Positions 1 through 7,905 of a stretch of DNA of 64,000 nt are shown piece by piece. Source of the stretch: Streptococcus mitis (lineage in GTDB: Bacteria; Bacillota; Bacilli; Lactobacillales; Streptococcaceae); NCBI RefSeq assembly GCF_000722695.1, contig NZ_JPFU01000012.1, positions 186,001 through 250,000 of the forward strand, given 5' to 3'. Numbering within the stretch: position 1 is the stretch's first letter; each line of letters opens with the position of its first letter. Both the position numbers and the translations under genes were made by a program. The notes under the pieces are model-generated. The model did no database searches, had not been told where the DNA came from, and saw only the letters and a list, made by a program, of their open reading frames with translations.

Positions 1-501
1 TAAATAATACCAATTGCCGTCTTCATAAATCCAGCCTGTCTTTACAGCATAATGATTATCAAAATAATAAGTTCTCTTTTCAGCAGATAGAGGATATTGT
101 TCACCGTATACTTTTCCTGTATTTTCAGACGTTTTTGCCTCTAGTACTTGTTTATCTGTTTGTTCTAGCAAAGCACCATCTTGTCCAAAATAGTACCACT
201 TCTCCTGAAGGCCAATTTCGAAGACTGGACGATTATCAAATAAATCATCACGATAACCGGTTCCAGGAATTTCTAAGTATTGCCATCCAACTACCATTTC
301 TCCTTTATCACCAAAATAGTAAGTTTTACCGTCTATTTTATGCCAATAGATTGCTTTATGATCATCTTTTACATAATATTTTCTATTATCCTTATCAACA
401 AATCGGCCACCTGTGGTATTCGCAAATACAGTATTTGTAGTTAGCAAACCAAAGAAAAGTGCTGTTAGCCCAACTTGCATAGTTTTTTTCAAAAGTTTCA
501 T
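1..501 (-). CDS. choline-binding surface protein, partial (C-terminus off left edge)
   Basis: Reading leftward from ATG at 501, an uninterrupted frame runs 167 codons to the window edge without a stop. Residues 1-28 form a signal peptide (MKLLKKTMQVGLTALFF, ending around VFANT). Aromatic/glycine choline-binding repeats follow: YYFGDKGEMVVGWQYL, KWYYFGQDGALL, GWIYEDGNWYYL. Such repeats anchor exported proteins to phosphocholine on teichoic acids. The N-terminus resembles the pneumococcal CbpF/CbpC/CbpJ group; no catalytic domain is visible in the part seen. The start has a GGAGG Shine-Dalgarno and overlaps the stop of the upstream short peptide ORF by ATGA, so the two are probably translated from one mRNA. 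Confidence 0.85.
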   Translation of the reverse strand, partial: MKLLKKTMQVGLTALFFGLLTTNTVFANTTGGRFVDKDNRKYYVKDDHKAIYWHKIDGKTYYFGDKGEMVVGWQYLEIPGTGYRDDLFDNRPVFEIGLQEKWYYFGQDGALLEQTDKQVLEAKTSENTGKVYGEQYPLSAEKRTYYFDNHYAVKTGWIYEDGNWYYL

Positions 502-671
502 TTATATATTCCTCCAATATTAGATCCACTCACCAGATGAAGCGAAATTATAAACTTTACCATTTGTCTATTCTTCTGAACAAACTGTTGATAGGGAATT
601 GTATTGCCAAATGCAAGAACACTTAGTAATACAAATATAACTATTTTTTTAATTCCACGATTTCTCCTCAT
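498..671 (-). CDS. candidate secreted signalling-peptide precursor (57 aa)
   Basis: I do not recognise a named family. The 57-aa ORF starts MRRNRGIKK, has a hydrophobic stretch (IVIFVLLSVLAFG) typical of an export signal, and ends SGSNIGGIYK. An AGGAGG site at 685-690 lies 13 nt upstream, longer than usual. The longer in-frame start at 713 is unlikely because it lies upstream of the transcription start predicted from the -10 at 704-709. The stop overlaps the choline-binding protein start (ATGA). A PlcR-like TPR regulator is transcribed divergently. This geometry suits an RRNPP pheromone precursor, but it is an inference. It could also be a leader ORF without signalling function. Confidence 0.45.
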   Translation of the reverse strand: MRRNRGIKKIVIFVLLSVLAFGNTIPYQQFVQKNRQMVKFIISLHLVSGSNIGGIYK

Positions 672-703
672 CTTATATTGTGAACCTCCTTTCTTTCTGC
701 TTA

Positions 704-752
704 ATTCTAACACACATATGAAAATCAGTCAAATTTTTATATTTATTTTGAC
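704..752 (-). promoter_or_regulatory. promoter of the peptide/choline-binding operon with inverted-repeat operator
   Basis: On the minus strand a -35 TTGACT (727-732) and -10 TAGAAT (704-709) are separated by 17 bp. An inverted repeat with arms GTCAAA/TTTGAC occupies 728-752 and overlaps the -35 box. It is well placed for control by the divergent TPR regulator starting at 855. The operator role is inferred. Confidence 0.6.
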
Positions 753-854
753 TTTTTTTTATATTAATTACACATAAACATTTTTTATTACAAATTTGCT
801 ATTTTTAACTAAAAGAAATATAATTAAGTTAAGTAGAAAGGAATAATATTTTTT

Positions 855-1718
855 ATGAATATACTCGCTGAGAAATTCAGAGTAAAGAGAAAAGAGTTAG
901 GTCTATCTCAACAAACTCTTGCAGAAGGAATTTGTGAACAAAGCCAGATTAGTAAAATTGAGAGAGGGCATTTCATTCCCTCCGCAGACCTTTTGTTCAA
1001 ACTCTCACAACGACTCGAAGTGCCATTAGATTATTTTTTTAATGAACAAATTGAAATTAAATCTAACCTCTCTAATTTCAAGCAATTATCTGCTCGACTA
1101 TTAAATGATAGAAATTATGACAATTTGGAATATATTTATAGAATAGAGATTGAACGAAGTACTTTTCTAACACTAGAAGACCGAACTTACCTTGAATGGA
1201 TTAAAGCTATTATTGACTTCTATCAATATGACAGTAAGTGTGAGGCAATTTCTTCATTGGAAAATATATTATTAAAAGTCTCCTCAGATACTCTGATTTA
1301 TTTAAAGGCATTGAATACTCTATCTAACTTCTATTCCCTTGTTGGTCGTGAAGAAGATTATGAAGCAAACTACTTTCATTTAATGGAGTTATATCAGACA
1401 AAAAATTTTGAGCATCAAGAGTTTTTATTTGGCTACATCAGAGTTCGTTACAACTACGCTCACTACCTAGTATCAAATGAAAAATATAATGAAGCCATCC
1501 AAGAAGCTCTTGAGACGATTGAACTCTGTAAACAAAGACAGACAAGCTACCAACTGGCTCCTCTACTTATTCTTGTAGGAAATGCTGGAGCCAAATTTCT
1601 AGACAAAGAACAAGTCAAAAATTATTATATAGAAGCAAGAGAGTTATGTAAGATTTATAACAATCCTTTAATGTTGATGAAGATAGAAAATTATTTGAAA
1701 GAATTAGATACTGTTTAG
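855..1718 (+). CDS. PlcR-like HTH-TPR transcriptional regulator (RRNPP type)
   Basis: The 287-aa protein has an N-terminal XRE helix-turn-helix (residues about 5-60; LGLSQQTLAEGICEQSQIS, KIERG, PSADLLFKLSQRL) followed by an all-helical region of degenerate TPR-like repeats. Length and layout match PlcR/TprA-class regulators, which bind short imported peptides through the TPR domain and control neighbouring genes. Regulator family membership is well supported; the peptide ligand is inferred from the divergent small ORF at 498-671. A plausible -10 TATAAT lies about 20 bp before the ATG, with an AGAAAGGA ribosome site. No enzymatic domain is present. Confidence 0.8.
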   Translation: MNILAEKFRVKRKELGLSQQTLAEGICEQSQISKIERGHFIPSADLLFKLSQRLEVPLDYFFNEQIEIKSNLSNFKQLSARLLNDRNYDNLEYIYRIEIERSTFLTLEDRTYLEWIKAIIDFYQYDSKCEAISSLENILLKVSSDTLIYLKALNTLSNFYSLVGREEDYEANYFHLMELYQTKNFEHQEFLFGYIRVRYNYAHYLVSNEKYNEAIQEALETIELCKQRQTSYQLAPLLILVGNAGAKFLDKEQVKNYYIEARELCKIYNNPLMLMKIENYLKELDTV

Positions 1719-2022
1719 TTAATCTTGATATTATAGTTTTTCTGAAACGTTAAATAACCTGTAAGGCTGATAGTGAAATTAATACTATCAGTCTTATTAT
1801 TATGTGACTAATAGTCACATAATTTAAAAAACTAAACAAATTGATTAGGAAACTCAAACTAAGTTCCAACAATGCTTTAGGAACTACAGTCTACTACTTC
1901 AGATTCAGTTCACTATAATTTCCAAGCGAATCTTATGATAGCTACTTTGTTAGGATGCTCTTATTTTTTATCAGACAAAACAAAAGGATTAAGAAAGTTA
2001 TTCTCCTTAATCCTATAGTCTC
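1719..2022. other. intergenic region with inverted repeats and a terminator
   Basis: I see no gene here. After the regulator there is a stem (CTGATAGT/ACTATCAG, about 1764-1792) and a perfect palindrome ATTATGTGAC/GTCACATAAT (about 1798-1822). At 1981-2013, GGATTAAG/CTTAATCC is followed on the minus strand by a T-rich tract, which should terminate the leftward ATP-grasp operon. Confidence 0.55.
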
Positions 2023-3189
2023 TTAAGACTGACGTTGTCCGAAATCTGCAATCATCTGATCCATTTCTTGTCGACTCGGAGTTGTCAGCATATAAAGGTA
2101 ATCTCCTTGAAGTTCCGCGAAGGCAGCTGGCATGATTTTTTTAACCTTGAACTGCTGGCTATATTTAGCAAGCAGTTCCTCTTCTGAATAAACATAATGA
2201 GCATTTGCACGTCGAGAAGTAGCCAAACAATACTGAGGTTCAAACTCTGAAACTGGGAACTCTTCTCCTGCGATAATAGCTGCATAGCCACGATAAAGAT
2301 CCAAAGAGTGAGCAAAGTTATAAACATCAATGGTAAAACCACCTGCAGGACGATTATTGTACTCGATGGCAATGTAGTCGTCCCCTTCACGGAAGAACTC
2401 AATATGGAAGAACCGTTCTTTCATACCAAATTCTTTAACGATGTCCTCACCATATTTACGTAATTTAGGATCCATATCCTTAAGAACATAGTAGGAATTG
2501 TCCATCTTATAAATCATGAGATCAAGCGGTGTATAGGCGTAGTCAAAGGTTGTTGAAAAGACGATGTTGCCATCCTTGTCCACAAGACCGTCAAAGGTAC
2601 AAATTTCACTGGAGGTGACAAATTTTTCAAAGAAATAAAGGGTTGAATGGTCCCATTCTTGTTTGAAGTGATTGATATCATCTTCTGTCTCAAGTTTAAA
2701 GGTTGCGGCTGCGCCCACTCCATTGTCAGGTTTGGCAATCATTGGAAGACCGATTTCTTTCACTGCTTGATCAACATCTGCTTCCATCTTGATAACAGCT
2801 CCAGGTACCACAGGGACACCTGCTTTTTTGAAGAGTTTCTTCATCTCAGACTTAAATTTCGTCTTTTTGAGATCCTCTGGTTTGGCACCAAAAACATTGA
2901 ATTGCTCTCTGAGTGCTGCATCCAACTCTAACCAATATTCATTGTGGGACTCGATACGGTCAATTGGGCCATGTTTATAAAAGAGAAAAGCAACTGCACG
3001 TTTGACTTCGTCTATGTTTTCAAGATTGTCAACACGGAAATACTCTGTTAGGCTATTGCGTAAAGGCTCATCCAATTGCTCGTATGGTTCTTGGCCAATT
3101 CCCAAGACTGTGATGCCTTTATTAGCTAATTCGATGGTAAACTGTTGAAAATTTTGTGGATAGTAGGGAGAAATAACAAGGTAATTCAT
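2023..3189 (-). CDS. ATP-grasp domain protein
   Basis: The 388-aa protein has an ATP-grasp fold. An N-terminal pre-ATP-grasp segment (MNYLVISPYYPQNF) is followed by the ATP-binding region: KAGVPVVPG, a phosphate-binding loop around GLPMIAKPDNGVGA, and metal-binding FHIEFFREG...IEYNNRPAGG near residues 262-285. ATP-grasp enzymes ligate carboxylates to amines or thiols through acyl-phosphates. The substrate here is unknown. It is last of three leftward genes; a 12-bp gap to the upstream esterase indicates an operon. That pairing suggests making and hydrolysing related acyl compounds, but this is only inference. Confidence 0.75.
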   Translation of the reverse strand: MNYLVISPYYPQNFQQFTIELANKGITVLGIGQEPYEQLDEPLRNSLTEYFRVDNLENIDEVKRAVAFLFYKHGPIDRIESHNEYWLELDAALREQFNVFGAKPEDLKKTKFKSEMKKLFKKAGVPVVPGAVIKMEADVDQAVKEIGLPMIAKPDNGVGAAATFKLETEDDINHFKQEWDHSTLYFFEKFVTSSEICTFDGLVDKDGNIVFSTTFDYAYTPLDLMIYKMDNSYYVLKDMDPKLRKYGEDIVKEFGMKERFFHIEFFREGDDYIAIEYNNRPAGGFTIDVYNFAHSLDLYRGYAAIIAGEEFPVSEFEPQYCLATSRRANAHYVYSEEELLAKYSQQFKVKKIMPAAFAELQGDYLYMLTTPSRQEMDQMIADFGQRQS

Positions 3190-3201
3190 AGGTAACTCCT
3201 T

Positions 3202-3942
3202 TTATAAATAGAGATTTCCAAGGAAATAAGGCATTTGTTTGCGCCACCATTCCCAGTCGTGGGCGACATCGTGTCCCCATTCAGCAAACCAGGCTGGAAT
3301 TTGTTTCTGGTCAAAGGCTTCTTTGAGCTTATAGAAAGATGGCAAGCCATCTTGTTCCCAGGCACCAAGACCCGTACACAGCACAATCTCTGCCTGACGG
3401 TAACGATCAATAAACCAGCCGTCGTTCTGATTCCAGATATAATCTACTGGCGAGTTTTGGTAAATGGCATCGTCATTGTAGTAATCGCCGACAAAGAAAC
3501 GTGCATCGTAAACACCACTAAGAGCAATCACCTTGGTAAAGACATCTGGATGCTGGAGGAAGAAATTGAGTGCATGGTAGGCGCCCATGGAGCAACCTGT
3601 CGTCATCATGCCGTCAAACCAACCTGTCTTATGCTTGATGAAGGGAATGGCTTCCTCAATCACGTAGCGTTCATAGGCACGGTGCATCTCTGCTTGGTCA
3701 TGACCATTTTTCCAAGTGGCTAACCAGCTCTCACTGTCAACACTGGATAGGGTGAAGAACTGGACACGGCCTTCCTCGATAAAGGAAGCACAGGCATCAA
3801 TCATGCCAAAATCATAGTATTCATTATGGCTACCACCTGATGAAGCAAATACCACAACTGGAATCCCAGCATGACCATAACGGTTAAGGTACATTTCACG
3901 GTTAAGATTGCCACTCCAATGGCTAAGATGTTCAATATGCAT
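3202..3942 (-). CDS. alpha/beta-hydrolase esterase (esterase D-like)
   Basis: The 246-aa protein is a compact serine esterase. The nucleophile elbow GCSMGAYHAL (near residue 118), an Asp in the C-terminal half and a late His (WGHDVAHDWEWW) make a credible triad. No signal peptide or membrane segment is seen, so it should be cytoplasmic. It lies between a second esterase (18-bp gap upstream) and the ATP-grasp gene (12-bp gap downstream), forming one leftward operon. The two esterases are not close copies: nucleophile motifs and lengths differ. Substrate unknown. Confidence 0.75.
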   Translation of the reverse strand: MHIEHLSHWSGNLNREMYLNRYGHAGIPVVVFASSGGSHNEYYDFGMIDACASFIEEGRVQFFTLSSVDSESWLATWKNGHDQAEMHRAYERYVIEEAIPFIKHKTGWFDGMMTTGCSMGAYHALNFFLQHPDVFTKVIALSGVYDARFFVGDYYNDDAIYQNSPVDYIWNQNDGWFIDRYRQAEIVLCTGLGAWEQDGLPSFYKLKEAFDQKQIPAWFAEWGHDVAHDWEWWRKQMPYFLGNLYL

Positions 3943-3960
3943 ATTTTCTCCTTTCTTACT

Positions 3961-4809
3961 TTACCAGTTTTCTGCAAAAAATCTCAGACAGTCTGGTAAA
4001 TTCTCCGACCATGGGATTTCACTATGGATGGCACCAGACTGAACTTTCAAGACAAGATTGTCCAAATGAACTCCCCCTGCTATCAAATCATGGTAATAGC
4101 GAAGCGACGAGTCGATGTAGGCTTGCTTGATATTACCAGCCATCAGGGTCTTGTCTGTATCATCCGCTTCTTCCGTTCCTACATAGATGAAGATGCGCTG
4201 GTCAGGCGACAGTTTATGGCGCTCGATATAGCGGTTAAAAGCTTCTTGGTGAAGCCAGTTAGCAGATGAAAAGACCCCTAGACAACCAATTTGGTCTTGG
4301 TATTCCAAACCGATAAACTGGGTAATATTGCCTCCTAGTGAGGAACCAATCATAGCCGTATGCTGGCGATCAGCTTTTGTACGGTATGTCTCATCGATAA
4401 AAGGCTTGACCACCTCCATGACAAACTCGGCGTACTCCACACCTTTACCGCCAAACTGCTGCCCAGGAATAGGAGATTCTTGGAACTTCCAAGCCGCATA
4501 CTCATTCATCCGCCCCATACCATCATTATCAATAGCAACGACAATCATGCGACTGATATCAGGATTTCGCTTGATGGCTGGGATAATCTTCCACGAGTGA
4601 CCAATGAAAGATTCTTTACTATAAAAGACATTTTGCCCATCATGAAAGTAAACAACAGGATAGGAACGGTCAGTATCTTTCTCATAATCTTTAGGAAGAA
4701 GAACACGTACACGGCGCTCCTTACCAGTATAAGGAACCTTAAGTTTGTGTTCTTTCATTTTTAAATAAAAGTAGGATTGATTCATTGTCAGAAAACTCTC
4801 TATATTCAA
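3961..4809 (-). CDS. putative esterase, alpha/beta-hydrolase fold
   Basis: The 282-aa protein belongs to the esterase family containing enterochelin-esterase-like and tributyrin-esterase-like enzymes. It shows VVYFHDGQNVF (oxyanion-hole region), nucleophile elbow IGSSLGGNITQF near residue 155, and a C-terminal His in SGAIHSEIPW. No export signal. It is the first gene of the three-gene esterase/esterase/ATP-grasp operon. The start gives MNIESFLTMNQSYF; an internal Met at residue 9 is an alternative. Its natural substrate cannot be told from sequence. Confidence 0.75.
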   Translation of the reverse strand: MNIESFLTMNQSYFYLKMKEHKLKVPYTGKERRVRVLLPKDYEKDTDRSYPVVYFHDGQNVFYSKESFIGHSWKIIPAIKRNPDISRMIVVAIDNDGMGRMNEYAAWKFQESPIPGQQFGGKGVEYAEFVMEVVKPFIDETYRTKADRQHTAMIGSSLGGNITQFIGLEYQDQIGCLGVFSSANWLHQEAFNRYIERHKLSPDQRIFIYVGTEEADDTDKTLMAGNIKQAYIDSSLRYYHDLIAGGVHLDNLVLKVQSGAIHSEIPWSENLPDCLRFFAENW

Positions 4810-4840
4810 AATTTTATCTCATTATATCACAATTATAGAA

Positions 4841-4887
4841 AAAAAGTTAGTTTTGCTTCCATATTTGGATTAAAAACCAACTTTTTT
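4841..4887. terminator. terminator-like hairpin between the esterase operon and thiI
   Basis: Arms AAAAAGTTAGTTTT and AAAACCAACTTTTT flank an 18-nt loop. T runs occur on both sides. It lies in the gap after the leftward thiI gene and before the esterase start. Confidence 0.5.
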
Positions 4888-4921
4888 ATTTATTTTTTCT
4901 AAATTATTTTGGATTTTCTGA

Positions 4922-6136
4922 TTAGAGGAGATTGTCAATCAAGTCATCGACTTCATCTTTTGCGGCCTGAGGCGTAATCTCAGTGATCATAATCCCTGCC
5001 ACAGCTCGCTCAACTAAGCCCTTAACATCCATTCGTTTTTCATACTGCTCTGCATTTTTAATCTTAGGATTGGTCTTAGGACGGTCAGGTGCAAAAATCG
5101 TACAGCAGTCTTCAAAAGGCTGGATAGAAATATCAAAGGTATCGATTGCTTGGGCGATGTCAATGATTTCTAACTTATCCATAGTCACCACAGGACGAAT
5201 AACTGGAGTGCTGGTCACAGCGTTGATAGTCTGCATGCTTTCCAAGGTCTGGCTAGCTACTTGACCAAGACTTTCCCCATTGATGATAACCAAACCATTT
5301 CGTACCTCACGGATACGATCAGTAATTCTCATCATAAAACGGCGTGTCAAGGTCATGAGGTAGGCTTCTGGTGCTTTAGCCTTGATTTCCTCTTGAATCT
5401 CTGTGAAAGGCACTTCGATAAACTGGATATTGCCCCCAAACTTGGTCAATTTACGGGTCAAATCTTGGGCTTTTTTAAGAGCCCCTGGACTAGTATATGG
5501 TGGGCTGGCAAAGTGAACCGCCTCAATATCTACCCCTCTTTTAAGAGCTAGATAACCCGCCACAGGTGAGTCAATTCCTCCTGATAACATGAGCATACCT
5601 TTACCAGAACTTCCCACAGGTAATCCTCCTGCTCCACGAAAGGTTTCATAGGAAATATAAGCCGCTTCCTCACGAATCTCAACCTGAAGATTAATATCTG
5701 GATTTTTCATCTGAGCTTTCACGTTTGGAATAACCTTGAAAACAGCACTACCAAGAGTTTGATTAAGTTCACGACTATCAAGTTCAAAGGTGTGGTCGCT
5801 ACGCTTACCAGTGATTTTAAAGGTCATCCCTTCCTTGTAAGTTTCTTTCATAATCTCTTGGACAGCAGATTTAAGAACATCCACGGACTTTTCGACTTTA
5901 TAAACGGGAGAAAAGTTTTGAATTCCAAAGACTTGCTTGAGGGATTCTGCTACTGCTGTATAATCAGCTCCATTGAGGTAAGCGTGGGCACGGTCGCGAT
6001 CTGCGGTTACCTTAACTTGGGGATAGATAGACAAAACGTCTGAAATATTATTACGAAGTTTATTGATGAAACGCATACGATTTTTGTGCTTGGTTGACAA
6101 TTCTCCGTAGCGAATCATAATTTCTGAATACTGCAT
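4922..6136 (-). CDS. thiI: tRNA 4-thiouridine synthase ThiI
   Basis: The 404-aa protein adenylates U8 of tRNA for sulfur insertion and can feed sulfur to thiamine synthesis. It has an N-terminal ferredoxin-like region, a THUMP domain (about 60-165) and a PP-loop ATPase domain with the pyrophosphate motif [14 protein letters not shown] near residue 183. It ends after the PP-loop region ([15 protein letters not shown] near 345), without the C-terminal rhodanese domain of the E. coli enzyme, which is normal for streptococci. Eight bases separate it from the upstream cysteine desulfurase, its presumed persulfide donor. Confidence 0.93.
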   Translation of the reverse strand: MQYSEIMIRYGELSTKHKNRMRFINKLRNNISDVLSIYPQVKVTADRDRAHAYLNGADYTAVAESLKQVFGIQNFSPVYKVEKSVDVLKSAVQEIMKETYKEGMTFKITGKRSDHTFELDSRELNQTLGSAVFKVIPNVKAQMKNPDINLQVEIREEAAYISYETFRGAGGLPVGSSGKGMLMLSGGIDSPVAGYLALKRGVDIEAVHFASPPYTSPGALKKAQDLTRKLTKFGGNIQFIEVPFTEIQEEIKAKAPEAYLMTLTRRFMMRITDRIREVRNGLVIINGESLGQVASQTLESMQTINAVTSTPVIRPVVTMDKLEIIDIAQAIDTFDISIQPFEDCCTIFAPDRPKTNPKIKNAEQYEKRMDVKGLVERAVAGIMITEITPQAAKDEVDDLIDNLL

Positions 6137-6144
6137 AAATGATC

Positions 6145-7287
6145 CTATCTTACTTTTCTAGTTTGATTATAAATTAATTTTAGCTTGGTCAAAAACTGCT
6201 CGACCTGACTCATATCATTTTCAAGGTCTAGGCTAAGACGTACAGCTGACTGAGCCTTATCCTTGTCCACTCCCATGGCTATCAAGGTGCCTGCAGGTTT
6301 CCCTGCCTTGGATGAACAAGCAGAGGTCGTTGAGATGAAAATATCATAGTCTTCAAAAGCGTGAACAATGACTTCTCCACGAACACCTTTGATTCCAAAA
6401 GTCAGGATATGAGGGGCGAAGCCTTCCTCATCTGAGAAGACAAACATATCTGGATAGTCCAGAAGAGCTTGGCGAATAACAGTTTTCATCTGCCCAGTCT
6501 TGCTCGTAAAGATATCTAGCTTTTCCATAGACAAGCGGAGGGCCTTGGCTGTCGCTGCAATCCCTGCTACATTTTCAGTTGTCGAACGATAATCACGCTC
6601 CTGACCACCACCTGTTAAAAGGGGCGTAATCTTCTTGCCAGACTTGATATAGACAAAACCAACACCTCGGACACCATGAAACTTATGACTAGAGAAGGTC
6701 GCAAAATCCACTCGTTCTGTTAGATATTTTTCAGTCGGAATCTTAGAAAGTGCCTGAACCGCATCAACATGGAAGGAAATAGTCGGCTTGTCTGCCAAGA
6801 GTTCTGAAATAGCCTCAATAGGTTGGATAGAGCCGATTTCATTGTTCACAGCCATGACAGAAATTAGGATTGTATCAGGCCGTATCAAACCTGCTAGAGC
6901 TTCAACATCCACAAATCCTTGCTCATCAACTGGAGCAAAATCTACTTCAAAACCTTGAGATTTTAACCAGAGGGCTGATTCCTTAACTGCTGGATGTTCA
7001 ATGACTGAGACGATGATGTGCTTGCCAAACTGAACTTTTTCAAAGGCCACACCCTTGATAACCCAGTTATCCCCTTCTGTTCCACCAGAAGTAAAGAAGA
7101 TTTCATCACTTTTCTTGCCAATCAAATCTGCAATTTGCTGACGAGAAGCATCTAAAATTCGTGTTGCCTGGTCTCCCAAACGATGGAGACTAGATGGATT
7201 TCCTAAAATTTTTGAAGCCACCTGCATATAGGTTTCAAGGGCTTCAGGATAGGACTTGGTCGTCGCCGAATTATCAAAGTAAATCAT
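6145..7287 (-). CDS. cysteine desulfurase, NifS/IscS family
   Basis: The 380-aa PLP enzyme converts cysteine to alanine and passes a persulfide to acceptors. Visible marks: [16 protein letters not shown] start, cofactor-binding [12 protein letters not shown] lysine in FSSHKFHG near residue 202, and the mobile-loop catalytic cysteine in [12 protein letters not shown] near residue 325. It precedes thiI by 8 bp, so it is probably the dedicated sulfur donor for tRNA thiolation rather than the SUF-cluster desulfurase. NifS-like is a safe label; the exact gene name varies between genomes. Confidence 0.9.
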   Translation of the reverse strand: MIYFDNSATTKSYPEALETYMQVASKILGNPSSLHRLGDQATRILDASRQQIADLIGKKSDEIFFTSGGTEGDNWVIKGVAFEKVQFGKHIIVSVIEHPAVKESALWLKSQGFEVDFAPVDEQGFVDVEALAGLIRPDTILISVMAVNNEIGSIQPIEAISELLADKPTISFHVDAVQALSKIPTEKYLTERVDFATFSSHKFHGVRGVGFVYIKSGKKITPLLTGGGQERDYRSTTENVAGIAATAKALRLSMEKLDIFTSKTGQMKTVIRQALLDYPDMFVFSDEEGFAPHILTFGIKGVRGEVIVHAFEDYDIFISTTSACSSKAGKPAGTLIAMGVDKDKAQSAVRLSLDLENDMSQVEQFLTKLKLIYNQTRKVR

Positions 7288-7392
7288 GTATTCTCACGCT
7301 TTCTAAAATCACTCCTTCTATTGTATCATGAAATGGAGCTTGCGACAAGAAAGGGCAATTCCCCTTTTTTTAAGATTTTTTTAAAGAAATGC

Positions 7393-7420
7393 GGTATAAT
7401 AAGTTTTAATTAAAGGAGAG
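7393..7420 (+). promoter_or_regulatory. promoter and RBS for the 7426 gene
   Basis: A TATAAT (7393-7398) lies about 28 bp before the ATG, with AAAGGAGAG immediately upstream of the start. Confidence 0.5.
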
Positions 7421-7425
7421 AATGT

Positions 7426-7860
7426 ATGTCTAATTATCGTAGAACTTCAAAACCAAAAACAGAACACATCAAAAAAGGCTTTACGGTCTTTCAAAAAACC
7501 GTTGCGACTATCGGTAGTATCCTTGGTTTGATTACCGCAAGTATCACGATTATGAATGCCCTAGATAATAATAAAAATACTAAAAAAGAACCTACGACAA
7601 GCCAGACGACAACCATTGTCAAAGAAATTCAAAAGGAATCCCCTCAGGAAAACACTAGTCCCAATAAAGAAACTAACACTAGTCAAGAAAAAACACAACC
7701 AGAAGAAACGCCAAAATCTAGCGTCAAGGAAGAGAAAAAAGAAGAGCAGAAAACAGCAACTCAGGATTCTTCTACTCCTGCTCCTACTCCAAGTAAACCT
7801 GCCACTAAAAATGAAAAACAGTCCAATACCCCAACTTCAGAAAACAAAAGTAATCAATAG
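7426..7860 (+). CDS. small membrane protein with charged low-complexity tail
   Basis: I do not recognise a function. The 144-aa protein has a short basic N-terminus (SNYRRTSKPKTEHIKKG), one hydrophobic segment (ATIGSILGLITASITIM, about residues 26-45) and a C-terminal tail rich in Lys, Glu, Thr, Ser and Pro. The sequence suggests a single-pass protein with a disordered tail; the basic N-terminus favours an outside tail. It is divergent from nifS-thiI and convergent with ftsK, with a shared terminator downstream. Similar short proteins of unknown function occur in streptococci, but I cannot assign a family with confidence. Confidence 0.65.
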   Translation: MSNYRRTSKPKTEHIKKGFTVFQKTVATIGSILGLITASITIMNALDNNKNTKKEPTTSQTTTIVKEIQKESPQENTSPNKETNTSQEKTQPEETPKSSVKEEKKEEQKTATQDSSTPAPTPSKPATKNEKQSNTPTSENKSNQ

Positions 7861-7865
7861 CCAGT

Positions 7866-7905
7866 AAAATAGCTTCCCTCCAAACTTGGAAAGAAGCTAT
7901 TTTTT
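7866..7905. terminator. bidirectional terminator between the 7426 gene and ftsK
   Basis: AAAATAGCTTC and GAAGCTATTTTTT form a stable stem ending in a T run. The convergent ftsK gene ends at 7904, so the stem serves both. Confidence 0.75.

Noticed and set aside
3235-3723. 162-aa plus-strand ORF opposite the first esterase
   Set aside because: No domain, no ribosome site, and the opposite strand encodes a clear alpha/beta hydrolase with triad residues.
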